This document shows positions 45,550-59,080 of a DNA stretch of 64,000 bases, one piece after another. How positions within the stretch are numbered: the stretch's first letter is position 1; each line of letters starts with the position of its first letter. Origin of the DNA: Macrocystis pyrifera (lineage: Eukaryota > Sar > Phaeophyceae > Laminariales > Laminariaceae); NCBI GenBank assembly GCA_031763025.1, contig JASSKH010000044.1, positions 372,001 through 436,000 of the forward strand, written 5' to 3'. A program made the position numbers and the translations under genes. Under the pieces are notes generated by a model. That model was not told where the DNA came from, did not search any database, and worked only from the letters and a program-made list of their open reading frames with translations.

Positions 45550-48500
45550 ATAGGTACCTTTTTTTTGTTTTTTCAATTGGCGGTCGCCCGCAGCTGGTCG
45601 TCTAGTTAGATAATTTGTGCGAGGTAAAGAACCTTTACTCTGCACAAGGGAAATGATCGTATCACGTAGGGTTCAAAATGTAGCACCCAAGAGGCAGTTA
45701 TATAGTACCCCCATTGCTGTCTCTGGAAGTGGCTACACCGGAAATTAAACTAACTCATTGAGGCTGTCATCCATATGCAAGTCCGCCTCACAAGCGGTTC
45801 TTAGTAGGATGCAGCTCACCCTTCATGCGACTCGCCGGACTCCTCACGGCGCTTCGCGCTTGGTGCGAGCAATGTCTGCCTGGTCGGTGAAAACCCGACA
45901 TGCTCCGTCCCGGCATTGTAGGGATGCGAGGGTCTATGGTCATACGACTACGGCCATTCATGAGATCGAGTACATCTCTCCTATCGAGTACACCCCCCCC
46001 CCCGCAATAAAGCAAGAAAAATACGAAACGTATTCCGCAACACGTACCGGTATTTATTACCTGCTATCTGACTATAAAACAAACCTAAGATCAAGCATCT
46101 AAAAGGGAATGAAACTCGCACTATTATCTTCACCACGTGAACTGTACACGCTTCTGCGGTGGAGGTAGAGAGGGAGGCGAGAAGGGTAAAATACGTCGAA
46201 ATTGGTTTCCTCTAAATCAACTGTGATTGTGGTTGTTGTTGTCATCTTCACAATGAATCGTTATACCAAGGGCATTCGTCGAGACCCCCTACCGACGCCG
46301 GGACATTTTCCCACTCAACTCTGCTTCCCACAGACAAAAAGGTACTACGAGTACTCGTGGAGACACTACCACAATATGACTCGGCCGGACGGGACTTAGA
46401 CACCAGGAGATTCGACGGAGAATTTGGTATGGGATCCAGCCACGACGGGACTAAAACGGGATTTTCGGCTACCGCCGTGCTACACCTAGTTTAATTCTCA
46501 CTGGGTGTGTATGAAAAATAAAAAAGATCGTCTGGTTTTTCGCGTCGTTCTACTGAAAGAGAGGGGGGTATTGGTACGCTATCCGCGCGGGCAGTATTCA
46601 ATGCATTCGAAATTTGAATATTTCTCTGAACCACGTTTGAAGATTAACCACATTTATTTGTTGTTAAAACGTTTAAACAAATAAAACGACGATCGTGGTG
46701 TTTGAAACCGTAGCACGGCACGTTTCGCTTTTCATGCCAAAGTCCATCCTGTTGCGGGGATGTTTTGTTTTTGTTTGTGGTTTCTGCCGGAATTCACGAT
46801 ACTTTACTCACGGGATTCAGGATTTCCGGAACTGGGCGGGACGTATTTGTGCAGCCCTGTGCTCTAGACATTCCGCGACACGCGTTTGTGCGGGAATTGG
46901 ATTTACGATTTGACGGGCGCACGAACAGGGTACTTCGTTACGTGCGGGACTATGTCAGGGAACGAGATAAAAAAAATTATCGCGGGACCACGGATTATTT
47001 CCGACTCCCGCGCAAAACGGCCTGAAGGACCATTTTTGCGAGAACAGTCCCGAAGAAGGCCCTGTCTATCTCCTTGCACTAGAACGCCCTGGGCTGGTCC
47101 AGATACTCTATCCTAGATAAATGCCAAACATGTGGTCACGTGCTGTGAGACGGAGAAAACCAAGTCTGATAAATTATGTACTTAAACCAAGTGAGGTTTC
47201 AACGTGCACCGGACGCAAACAAAGTCCAACACGAGAACGTGAAAAAAACCCGGAGTGATCGAAGTGGTGTGTGTAGCCCTCCCGCGTATTAGCCACATGG
47301 GGGTTATGGCAAACAACGACCGCGGGAAGACTTCCCACGTGCCCCAACCGACTCCGAATGCATGTCTGGCGCGCTGGCAGGGTGCACCGCAGCCCATGCC
47401 GACCACGCCCGTCTTTTTTTACCACGTTGTTGGGGCTGAAGACGTCGCTGCGCAAGAGGGGTAAATATACGAAAACGTCTGACCACATGTCGCCGCGGTA
47501 TTCCCCCGCTACTCAACCAACGTTTTGTAGTACCCCCGCGTGACCATCATCTGCCCCCCCCCATTGACCGAGTCAATACCCCGCGCGATGGCAACCTATC
47601 AAATCGCCCAAAAACGGTATGAACACGTGTACACATCACCCTATACAGCCGCCCGAACAGCCCAAAGCGCCCAAGGGCAGAAAATCTACCAGTGTTGAAG
47701 TCGTCTCAGTCAACATTCTAGGAACTCATACGGTCCAACAAATGGCACATTAAATCGAATCGTTATATTATTCGTATACCCACAGACCTTTGCAAGGTAC
47801 CAAAGTAAATCGGAAGCACTCAAGAGGTAGTCGGTGGGTGCGTGGGTCGTGTGTACCAGGTCTGCAATAAGATACTGACCGAGACCAGCGCGATTTGAAA
47901 ATAAATGATGGTAACGCTATTCGCACGAGAGTGCCGTCGCAGCCGCTTGCTGTCACTAGTTTTCTGTTTGGTTTATTCTGCTTTGTTTGCCGCCTGTGTT
48001 GTTGCTTTTGCTTTGTTGTGATCTGTCTGTTTTCCCTTTGTCTTTCTCTCATGTGTTGGAACTTCTGCCGTTTCTCTTCCTCCCCATGTATGCATGTGTT
48101 TGGGGGGAAAATGAATGCGAGCGTCGTTCCTTTCTGTGTTTGTCGTTGTTTTCGGGGGGGGTTTCTCGCTTTTGTATTGTGTGTTCTATTTTTGGTTTCA
48201 ATATTTCGGGTTGAAAACTACTTGAAATTTCGCTATGACACGTGCCTTCTGTAAAATGTATGGTTGTTGTTTGGGGGGAAGGGTAACACAAGGGTAACCA
48301 ATTACAGGTTTGGGCAACAGAGACATCGTTAAAAAAACTATACCTGGCGATTAATCGTAGCCACAATGAATGGTTGGTTTAGGCGGTCACGACCTATAAT
48401 TTTCGTGGCATCCCCGGTGCGGCCACGCCTCTGTCCCCCTTGCTTGAAAGTGCGATCAGTGGGAAGTTCGGTTGTACATGATGCGGAGGCAAACAGCATA

Positions 48501-48630
48501 GTCCTGCGCCTCTAAGGAACAGTACAACCTCAAGCAGAACGACGATACATGCACTCGTCATGATGATGACCATTTAAATGTTATGGTCGTAGAAGCCGGG
48601 CAACCTATAGTACTGTTGTCAAGAGTGTAG
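45550..48630. other. Unassigned stretch
   Basis: No supported gene. Around 46,690-47,100 several frames are open and CGGGA/GGGAC motifs are frequent, which may be a very diverged repeat. Around 47,960-48,260 the plus strand is T/G-rich like a retroelement 3' untranslated part, but no match to the LINE ends is clear. Confidence 0.45.
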
Positions 48631-50520
48631 AAATTTTTCACACGTAACGCTTAACGTTCAATGTTAATGTTAAGCGTCAGCGAAAAACAAACATAACATT
48701 ACGTTACTACGTCAACTACTTTCTGGATTTTGTGTTAGTGTGTTATGATATTCGCGGGCGATTGCGCAACATTATGTTAGAGTCACACCTTGATCTCGTA
48801 CTGACCGCAGTATATATATGTGTTACGGTGTTGGGGTATGCAGCCCATAGCGAGTATCACTATGTTAGCGTGTTAGCGGAATTGCTGGTGGCTGTCGTAG
48901 CACACGTTGAAGGGATAACGTACATGGTCAATTAAACGGTAACATTATGTTACCGTGTCAGCGTCATCAGCCCGTAGCGAGGAACGTTATGTTACTGTGT
49001 CAGCGGGATTCTTCGTGCTACCGTAACACCTTTCGACGGATGACGTACACCGCCATATAAACGCGTACATAACACTATGCTCTAGTGTGCTAGTGAAACT
49101 CCTAGGGGCTATCGGAACACACGTTAGAGGGATGACGTATATGGTCAATGCAACGCTAACATTGTGTTTCATTTTCCGCCGCAGCGGAAGTCTGTTTCGA
49201 GCGACGGTATTACGAAAGTCTTGATACCATAACATCATAACATACGTCAAACGGATAACGTATATGATCGATAAAACACTATTAATAGCATAATAGGTTA
49301 ATGTTGTTAACTCGTATGCAATGTATTTAGTGATGCAAGATAGTAGATAACGTACCCCCAATCCAAAGTCAACAATATAATACTACCGTGTTAACTCGTA
49401 CGTGCGATTGTGCATATTACGTTACAGATGGTAACGTAATGTGTTATACATGGATAACGTACGGGCGGGCTTTCCACAAAAAAACAGGCGTTTTTTTTTT
49501 GCGGGGATCCTTCCCAAATTTCCCCTGTATTGGGTTTTTAAAATATGGAGGCGTTTTATTACCGGGGATTGTGTGCTGTCCTCCCCCCACGGGGATATTT
49601 TTGTAGGTATCCCCTACTGGGATGTCGGCGAAAATGGATAACACGGCTACGCTATGTTACACCCACACGCCCGCTTTACCACTAACACAGGTAACACATG
49701 TTGGATCTCGGCAAGATCCAAACGGTAACTTAGCAACATTACGTTAGAACGACTTCGGCCCCAACGGTAACTCAGTAACGTAAAGTTAGACCCGGGTTGG
49801 TTTTTAAGGTGACACGGTAACGGAATGTTACCATCAGATCTTTACTGACGGTAACACCGTAACTTAATGTTACGGAGACTTCCGCATTTACGCTAACATC
49901 CTAGTATAATGTTACGTATGGCCGGCTAAGACTGTAAGGTATCTAACGTACGCTAAGTCTTACGTTATCTTCCTCTAAGGCAATCAGATGGGGCGTCTTG
50001 ATAACGTAGTGTTGGTAGCGCTGGCCATTGCGTTATGTTCCGTTAGTGTGTTATCTGTAACAATGTTCTGTGTTAGTAGTGCTGGCGAACATGGTAGCGT
50101 TATGTTTGGGTGTTACGTACAACACTCCTCCTAAGGGTAGCATAATGTTATTGTGTTACGTCTAACGCTGCGTCGACAATAACATTACGTGATCGTGTTA
50201 GAAAATATGCGGATATCGATCTGGGCATGTTAAAGTGATAACGTACGTGTTTGGTCAAAGCCTAACACTGTGTTACGGTGTTAGTTCAAGGACTGATCAC
50301 GGCATAACATAGTGTTGCTGTACCAGAGCTGGACGAGACCGAGCAGCAACATAACGTTAAGGCTCGTGCTCGTTCGTGGGTTTCCAGTCAACACTGTGCT
50401 ACCGCGTTACCGTGATCGCTCCTGTAGTGCTAACAAGATGTTATTAATAGTACGTTACCACGTTCCTGTGTTAGGCCCAATAACAACGTAGATAAGTGTT
50501 ATCCGAGTGTTACGTTATCC
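48630..50520. repeat. GTTAC-centred palindromic satellite, 1.9 kb
   Basis: Variants of GTAACATTATGTTAC, GTAACGTAATGTTAC and GTGTTACGGTGTTAG occur dozens of times. In 48,730-49,300 a longer unit of about 90-125 bp is seen, with GGGATAACGTACATGGTCAA (48,914), GGATGACGTACACCGCC (49,039), GGGATGACGTATATGGTCAA (49,132) and CGGATAACGTATATGATCG (49,251). Later copies are denser and more degenerate. A 200-bp stretch at about 49,450-49,650 lacks the motif and may be an insertion. Confidence 0.75.
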
Positions 50521-51580
50521 GAGGTGTGAAGTGTTTCCACAAAAGCTCAACTGGCAAACGATCAATGGACTCTCTACTTTACCTCAATGGACTCTCTACT
50601 TTACCTCTGACATCATACACAAACGCCTACGAGGTAAAAGCTTGCCTTCACTTTGAATAGCAGGCAGTGTGCACGTATCCTACATACCGGTATGCACGTA
50701 TCGTCGGTACGTTGCAAATATTTACCAACAATGTATTTATATGTATAATATAAAGATGTGCAAGATCTGAGGTCATTCGTTGCCCCGTGCGTTTTCTGTA
50801 TAATGCATACGTACGTACGTGCGTGCATCTTTATCGCAAGTCACTGCCATCATGTCAAAAAGGTCCTCTTATTTCGTTTCGGTGCAATTTGGATTGCTGA
50901 GTCATTATGTCTTCATAAGTATCGTATATACGACCTACCCTACCACCGACCCCTCTTCCTGGTGTTCCGATTCGATTTGATACGTAGGAGAGGTTTTTTA
51001 AATGTATATGTATGTATGGATGCGTTTCAATAGAATAGTAAGGTATAATAGTGTTTCTGTTTGGTTCGTGCTTGCCCAGAGGCCTGCTTCGGACGATATG
51101 GCTATCGGAGTTTTTGTCTTTCATGATTTGCAGGGTATTTATATTACTGGATTCATTGTCGCGGTGTTTTCTCCCGTTCGCTTGCGAGGACACATTGTCA
51201 GAATTCGGTCACTTCTATTGTTTCTGTTTTTTTTCGTGTTTCGTCCGTCTTCCTTTTTCACATAGAAGGTAGGCTATTTAAAATGGGTGTTTGTGTCGTG
51301 GCATCGTGGTAGAGTCACTACTTTTAGCGTGGATGACCTTCATTATTTCAGAGGCATACCAGCTGGGCCGGGAATACCCGGACACAATGGCTGGACTTGA
51401 TTTCCGAGACGGTTTTAGCGAATCACAACCTAAACATTTGTCACATGTTTTCAAGTGGCATAATAAATATATGTTCGGCGTTACGTTTTCGTTTCTTTTT
51501 CGTGAGCTAGCCCGACATTAATGGAATTGGGACTTTTTGTTTTGCGCCAAAGTGATTTAAAAAAACTAAAAATTAAAGTA
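50521..51580. other. Unassigned stretch with a perfect 22-bp duplication
   Basis: TCAATGGACTCTCTACTTTACC occurs twice head to tail at 50,562-50,605. A frame at 51,291-51,521 (LLLAWMTFIISEAYQLGREY) is open but starts at GTG and has no known relative. The rest is AT-rich and unassigned. Confidence 0.4.
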
Positions 51581-54500
51581 GAAGATTGAACGGAGGAAAT
51601 ATGGGGTTTGCGGATGGGTATTGAATCGTTGGCGTGCTCGGACAGGGGGGATGGGCAAGAGGTGCATAGAGTTCATGACGAGCGCAGTTGGTTGAACTAG
51701 GGAGACAGGCTGGGAAGGGTTGACACAGTGAGGAGGAAGACCAGTGAGGAAGAAGACCATCTACCGTAATTCTCTATTCATGGGGGTACGAGCAGCGGGG
51801 GTTTGATATCCTTAGACGACCGGCGAGTTGAAAGAAGAGCTGCTCCCGAAGCTTGGAAGGAAGCACATCATGTAGGTGGCAGCGCAGTCATCGGCGGCGC
51901 GGCACGGGAAGGGGGGCCGGGCAACGTGGGGGCGAGTGCAGGTGCGGCAGGTGCTGTTGATGTGGCGGCAGCGGCCGCCGCGGGGAAGGATGACTCGATC
52001 GTAGCTGCCGAAGTAGACGCGGAGAATGCTGCTGCGGCAGCCGAGTCAGATGCTAATGCGGGAGAGATGAACGCTGCTGCCCTTGCTGCGGCTGCGGCTG
52101 GTGTGGACGTGGCGCATGCTGGAGGTGAGGTCGACGGGGATGGGGAGAATGTAGCTGTTGTATAGGGTGCAGGGGCTGGTGAAGGTAGCATTGGGGGCCA
52201 GCGGTGAGGGGTCGCCGGAGAGGGTGTTGGGATACCGATACCAGCGGCTGACCAGATCCACCTAAATTCCCTCCGCGTAACTACGATCATCGAACAGCTA
52301 ACGCCTGCTCTTGCGACGATTCAAGGGTTGACTGAGCAAGTCTACGCCTTGCAACATAAGGCGTCGTGTCGTGTCCCAAGGAGGCAATAGAGAAACAGGA
52401 GGCAGCAAAGCGACGAATAACAGCATGGGGGAAGGACAGCGCCAAACGATTTCGTGCGATGGCAGCAGTAATGCAGTCGTTCACCAAGGAGCGTATTCAA
52501 GAAACGCTCGGGGAAGATCTGGTAGTGAATGACGCTGTGTTGAAGATGCTACCAATGTGCTCCGGGGTCCGCATCGATTAGTTCGCGCCAAAGAAAGGGC
52601 GGGTCTGGGGCGATCGGTGCACAAAGCGAGGCTGTCGGGCGTAAGGGTGACTGTTCAAGACCGTTTCGGAGCATTGACGAGGGGTTTCGAGGTTGTTTTG
52701 GGGGAACACGCTCGAGCGGGGTTTTTTTTTTCAGGAACTGCGTGAGAGTCTCGACAAGTTTTGTTCGCGTACGCAACGAGGTACCAGGACGTCCTCGCAG
52801 GAGAATTCGGGCTCCATATATCTGTCGCGATCAACGTGTCGATTGATAAGCATTTTGTTGACGTGTCGAAAGGGGTCGGAGACATAGCCGCCACCATGTC
52901 GTTTTGCAGATAAGCCAAAATACCATGTGTAAAACAAACCGGGGTTGTTTCTGTCCAGGTGACGATCAAGGAGTGGATCCAACGGTTTCGGATTGTCATA
53001 TTCCGGAACAAATACAAAGATTGGGGGAGGATTCCTACCAGACAAGAAAGAGGCGGGCGGAATACAAAGCACGATTGGCGGAAGCTACAGAGAGATCTGG
53101 TGTTTTCAACGCTATTCAAAGATGGACGGTGAGATCCAATGCATTAAGCACTTTGCAAAAACTGCCGGATATTGCAACAGAAGGGCCTTTGACGTATGGT
53201 GGAAGGATGGGAAAGGTAGCTGCATCATTCCGCGTGGAAAATATGGCTTCGCATCGTAATGCTAACTTTGTAGATCAACAGTTCGGCTCGAAAAATTCAA
53301 TAACTTGAAGCGTGTGTGATGCAAGCAGTTAGGCACGTACAGTAGAGCCAGTCGATATTATCGAGGGAGGAAATTTGGAAGCATCACCGCAATATCGCAA
53401 TCATTCCAGCACGTTACAGCACAGTGGTTTGTTGTTGGACAAGCTCATGGAGGACATAGTGAGTGGTCGCGTTTTACCTCTACACCGATCGGTAGCAGGT
53501 ACGGCCCGGGGGTTGAGAATATCCCCATTGGGTGTGGCATATGAACGAAGGAAAGTGAGAGTGATAATGGATTTGACCGTAGGTCAAGGAGTGAACTCAG
53601 ACACTGATTTCGACCAAGCGCCTGTGTGTGGTTTGGGGGAGGTCCTGTTCAGATCAATCGCGCAAACGTGCGCATCGCGAACATGTTGGTGGTGAAGTTC
53701 CATTTGTATTTAAAAAATGACGTTAAGAACCATTCAGAATAGTTCAGATTGAGTGGTACGAAGCAACTATTTTTTCATATGTGGTAGGGGAGTACACTGT
53801 TATTGCTTTCAGGGTGCCGTTTGGTTGGCCCTCATCACCTGGATGGTGGAGTTTGATGGCTGCGGCAATCTTCATTCGCATCGCGACACTGACGTTGATA
53901 CAGCAGCAGTGGTTTTGCCAGAAGCGCGATTGATAGCAAAGGATGTTATGGTTTTTGTCCCTGCGGAAGGATCAATAGCGATGTGTGCTCCTCCTGGAGT
54001 CGTTGTCGTACCCGAAAACATGGTCACTCAAAGATGGCGTTTTACGCTGAGATGTACGTCGACGATATGCTGCCTTTGGAACCATGTGAGCGTGGTAGCG
54101 AGAGTCGGCAGTTAACAGCAACACTTTCTGCGATTTCGGATCACTTATGGATGTTTGGGGATGATAGCAAAAATCCTGTGCCTGTTTTGTCACAAACGAA
54201 ATTGACGAATTGCGCAGTGCGTCCAGACGTTTTGGGTTTTGACATCGATACCCAACGAACGAGGATGAAATTGCCGGAACGGAAAGGTAACGAAATTTTA
54301 CTACGGTTGCGAAAGTGGCCGTCTTCTAGAAAGACCGTAAGTGCTAGGGAGATGTGGAGTTTTACAGGTAAATTGCGCCATATCGCTACGGTCGTGAGGC
54401 CAGGTCGGTTCTTTGTGTGGAAGTTATTATTGATGATAGGACTGGAAGGCCAGCGGGAAGTTAGTGGCACGCAGTTGGCTGCGGTACCTAAGGGAACTGT

Positions 54501-56905
54501 TGTATTATTGGGCCAAGAGGTTCACGCGGATTTTGATTGGTGGACATTGGCTCTGCACGAACCATATTTGGTGGACGGTGTTCTTTGCATTCACCTCGTT
54601 TTTCTCACACGCAATGGGTTCCGGAACGGCATTGGTTATCAGACGTTACTCTTAGTGCGGTTGTAGGTTTCTGCGTAGAGATAGGGGTGTGGTGGAGATA
54701 CGATTAATCATCTGAATCGAAAGGTAGGTCCGGGATAGGGGCAAAGTGCGCAAAGCATAACAGGATGTCAATTAATTTTTTGGAATCGCTGGGGATGGTA
54801 ATGACAGAGTATGTGATGGTAGTGCAGGAATCGGACCACTCGACTAATGGTGGAGCGCCCGTTTGTATAGTTGGAGACAACGTGTCGGTTGTGACGTGGG
54901 TTAATATGTGCTGGGGAACACGTGATCCGATAGCTTCTTTCGTAATGCGATATTTGAGCAGGAGAAAGATGCGAGCAAATTGCTGTTTTGAAGCTGCTCA
55001 TATTCCGGGAGTTAGTAACGGTTTGGCTGATGGTGTTTCCAGATGGCCTCGCGGAAATAATAATTCGCGATTGTCTTCCCTTTTCCCGCATGTGCAATGG
55101 CAGGATGCTAGTTTGGGGCAGAGCGATGGAGCGAGGTGATCGGGAATCTTGCAGGCTTATTGGCGACGGTCGGAGTGGCTCCTTCGGCAAACATCACTTA
55201 TAGAGCTGCCTGGCGTTCGTGGGCGCAGTGGCGTTTAGTTGCTGTTCATAGAAGCGTATATTTGGATATGGGGTTGGGGGGGGAGGCTGTGGCGTGTGAG
55301 ATCGAGAAGTATGTATCGCATTTATATTTGTCTCGTGGAATCAAAACGTCGACGGTTAAAGGGAAATTGGTAGCTGTACAGCACTTTTATCACCGAGTGG
55401 GAATAGAATTACAGGTGAAGCATTTTCTCATAAAACCCGTGAAGGCAGGCATTGCGAGGGAGAGTGCATTGAAGGGGGAACCTCAACGGATTCGGCGTCC
55501 AATTTCGTGGGCCATGTTCAAACGGGGATTATGAATTGTTCCGGAGTGGGGGGAATGGGACAAAGTGATGTAGCTGATGCCGGCGCTTTCATATTTGTTT
55601 TTGGGCCGTTTTTCGGAGATGTTTGCTTACATTGATGGAAAAATCCACCAAGATTTTGGAGTGACGAGGGGAGATGTGTCTTTTTTTGGTGGTTTGGTTC
55701 AGTTGCAAGCCCCTGATTTGCGGCGGTGTGCGGATCGGGTCGAACGTTCGTTCAGAGGATCAAAAGGAGATCAGAAGAGGTATGGAGAAGTAGTGTCACG
55801 CAAGAATACGGTGGTTGGCGCGACCGGATTCCAATAGGTAGTATGTCACCGCCGTCTATTGTATATTTGAAGGGGGAGGCCGGTAGTTTTGAGGTGACGA
55901 TCGAATTGCTAATGCTGTATCTAGTTTTGGACGTACCGAGTGCTTTGGCTACATACGCAGACGGCAATAGATGGAGAGTGTGGACATCGTAACCAGGCCA
56001 CTGTGTCACTTAGAGAGTTAGTGGGAAGGCAAGGTTTGGTATCTGGTGAGTATGAATTGAATTCGGGAAGGATTTGCTGAGCAACGAGACTTGCTGCAGG
56101 AGGGGTGTCGACAATGGAAATCCAACGTCAGTGGAGGTGGAAGAGTGATGCGTTTATGATGTATGTAAAAGCGAAAAGAGAGGAGGAAGATAGGGTTTGA
56201 AGAGTTTTAGCTTCTAATGCAGTGGCTGGAGGGATTCAGCCAGGGCAGGGGACAAAGGGGGGAGGGGGCAGAGTAAGAAGAAAAATATGAATATGGAGTT
56301 TAAGAGTGGGGATGGTATGAGAGTTAAGGCATGTAGATTGGATTGGAAGGACACCGATAATGCAGAGACTGTTTAAGGTGGGGTTAAGGTATGGTAAGTT
56401 TAAGCACAAGTTGGCAGTCTATATTGGGTTTGTGTGATATAAGCCACTGTAGTTTAAGTGTGGATAAGATCCAGCACTTACTAAAAATAATTCCAGATTC
56501 ATGAGCAAAACAAAGTGGAAGATTGAACGGGGGAAATCTGGGGTTTGTGGAGAGGTATTTAATCGTCGGTATGCTTGGACAGAGGGGATGGGCAAGAGGT
56601 GCATTGAGTTTACGACGAGTGCAGTTGGTGGAACAAGCGAGACAGCCTGGGAAGCGTTGACACAGTGAGGAAGAAGACCAGTGAGGAAGAAGACCATCTA
56701 CGGTAGTACTCTATTCGTGGGGGCACAAGCAGCGGGGGGTTGATATCCTTAGAAGGAAGACGAGTTGAAAGAAGAACCCGGCATCCCTCCCTTGCGGTTC
56801 AGGTATGGTAGGTTTAAGTATGAGTTGACAGTCTACTTTGGGTGCATGTTGTATAAGATACTCTGGATCACATAATTAATAATAATTCCACATTCATGAG
56901 CAAAA
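51581..56905 (+). mobile_element. DIRS/Ngaro-type tyrosine-recombinase retroelement, fossil
   Basis: Terminal architecture and protein remains agree. The parts in order are: direct repeat A1 (51,581-51,839); an Ala-rich gag-like frame (about 51,803-52,165); further gag-like text; reverse-transcriptase remains (from about 53,375, active-site region AEMYVDDMLPLEP near 54,045); the RT C-terminal and RNase H regions (to about 55,050, with AHIPGVSNGLADGVSRWPR); a tyrosine-recombinase region (about 55,140-56,000); then repeats B1, A2 and B2. The element is broken in several places (five or more). The A repeats are roughly 85-88% identical by eye, which suggests considerable age. This class integrates through a tyrosine recombinase, not a DDE integrase, and leaves no target-site duplication. 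Confidence 0.8.
56382..56905 (+). repeat. Split direct repeats B1-A2-B2 of the DIRS/Ngaro-type fossil
   Basis: B1 (56,382-56,510) and B2 (56,796-56,905) share GGTATGGTA, TTGACAGTCTA-like text and the end TTCATGAGCAAAA. A2 (56,518-56,775) repeats A1 (51,581-51,839), including GAGGAAGAAGACCATCTAC and GTTGATATCCTTAGA. The order A1-coding-B1-A2-B2 is the arrangement known for Ngaro and PAT-like elements. Confidence 0.8.
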
Positions 56906-59080
56906 AACCTATCAGCGTGAAATTATTTGCTGTACTGATAAAACTCACTTGTCAAAATTGCAGACACAAAAAACGAAAAAACGGGGCTGGGACATCGGAG
57001 AATTGTGTCCTTTATCATATCATCTTGACTTTGCACTGCGGATCATAAACACACTATATCTCTTGGCAGACAACCGATTAGACGATAAATAGAGATATCG
57101 ATCGTTTCGCCATGCCCCAAAGAAACTTCACACCGAGAATTAGCGTCAACCACTTTACAGATTGTTTCGCGGTTTAGTATAGGATTTAGTACGGAAACGT
57201 CTACGTGTGCGACGGGATTTTATTCGGGATGGCTTTTATCGACGAGTTTGACTCGGATTCCAACCCTTAGGGTGTCCGCAAGTGCGCTGTAGGCTCAGAA
57301 ACACGGTTGTCAAATTGGGACTAAACATTATTTCCCAATGACTGCAACACCACCGATCGAATCAAAATCTGCGTTCAACGGTAGGACCAGCCTCCTACGA
57401 CGACCTTCGTCAGGTAATTACACAACCGTCTCGATTACTTCCCGGATTGCATATACGGTAATATCTACTGTACCACACTGAACAATCGAACCACATACGA
57501 CAGCCTACCCAGTATTCTGCAAAATATGTGCTACTTTGTCGTGTCGTTCCATGCGTTGATCTTCAGCAACCAAGCCACGTACGACACAGTATACACCAGG
57601 TACGACAATGCATTTCGTGTCCTGCATAGCCTTACTGGCTTTGCAATGAACATCTTGTTGGCCACTATTGGATCTCTCGATCTTCCAACTCTTGAACCAT
57701 TTACTACTACATCATATTAATCCGTGTTACCCAGTGACATCAAAATGATAGCTGCTAGCAAGTGGCATCTCTAGTACGGACTCCGACAGACACTGCTGTA
57801 CTCCGCTGTCTCTCAGCTGTCTGCTGACTGCCCGGTTTAATGTTTTAGTCATATATTAAACCGACACCGGTACTTGTTTCTTGTCAACAAACATGTCACG
57901 CATTTTGCAGTTTTTTTTCACGGCTGCCCTTGCTGTTCACATTTTAAAAAATAAATGTTGTAAAGATCTATACTACGCATGCTAATATTATTAAAAAACA
58001 CATGAAGAACAAGATAATAGAGTTCCCTTACGCAAGACAGCCCGCTGTCGTCGCTGCGGCTGCATGTAGCATGATACTTCGATGACACAGTAAAGATGTA
58101 GCCCACATGCGATAAACAAATATGTACGTATAGAGCGGTGATGAAAGTGATACAGCCCTTGATTTCATGCCTTGTCAGGTTTTGCGATTGTGTCTTTTGC
58201 GGCTCGCACAATTGACCATTTGTACGCGAACGCCCGACGTCTGCACGTTTTTTTAGCGGCAACACGCGTCTCTAGTCGACCATGCGCGTCATGGACATAC
58301 AGCAGTAGTATATATTTGAACAGAAAATAGTACAGGACACCCTGTTCCTCTTGAACCTTCAAATTGAGCATGATTCTAACTACTCTCGTCACCATTTTTA
58401 TGGATGATTTGTCTCGGAGACATAGTCCAAGCGGTAGCGGTGGCAATATCTTGATCATGGTGGCATCCAGTTTCGTCGTTCTTAAACTTCGAAAATTTGG
58501 GAGAACGCCGCCCATCGTGGACGGGTTCGAACATCATCCCATACCAGCGTGTTTTATCCACTCCTAACTCACTTCTGTTTCTCTTGGATATCCAATATAG
58601 CCCCGAGAACTCTTTTTTTCGGTGTTAAATTACAACCTCGGTGGTCGTTTTTCGCGAGGGCTGCATTTTCTTTATTCGAAGTACTCTTCAACGTTCGCAT
58701 GAACTACCGCGGTAACTACCTCCGGCAACCACATGCTCCGTGCATAGGACCTTGCGGGCGGTCATATCCCAAGAATGGTGATTGAAAACGTCTTGCGCAT
58801 CCTCACTGGCGTTCCATGTGAGACTCAAAGCCGATATGTCTTGGAAAGCCCTTCCCTGCTTCACTTGTAGTGCTGGGGGTAGTGAAGATTGGTACCCCGG
58901 CTTCTATCACGTTCAGGATTGACATGATGACTAGAGAAACTATTTCATACGTGGTAAATACGAAAATTGAATGCAGTGGTTGTCAGCCAAAACGATCTTT
59001 GTAGCAACCAACCGCCTGACGACCCTTTCCATCAGACATAGCAACGTATCACTCTAACTGTCGGCGGTTTCTCGGAGGGG
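56906..59080. other. Unassigned stretch
   Basis: No supported gene. Small open frames occur at 57,526-57,720 (with ATG) and on minus at 58,376-58,561 (MFEPVHDGRRSPKFSKFKN); neither has a recognised relative. A weak B-box-like GGGTTCGAACATC is near 58,524. Confidence 0.4.

Noticed and set aside
45239-45645. Glycine-run protein frames on minus
   Set aside because: They come from the 37-base C homopolymer.
47895-48254. Phe/Cys/Leu-rich 119-codon frame
   Set aside because: T- and G-rich composition alone explains it; it resembles an untranslated T-rich tail and has no domain.
58480-58545. tRNA gene near GGGTTCGAACATC
   Set aside because: The T-stem does not pair and no acceptor stem or fitting A box is present.
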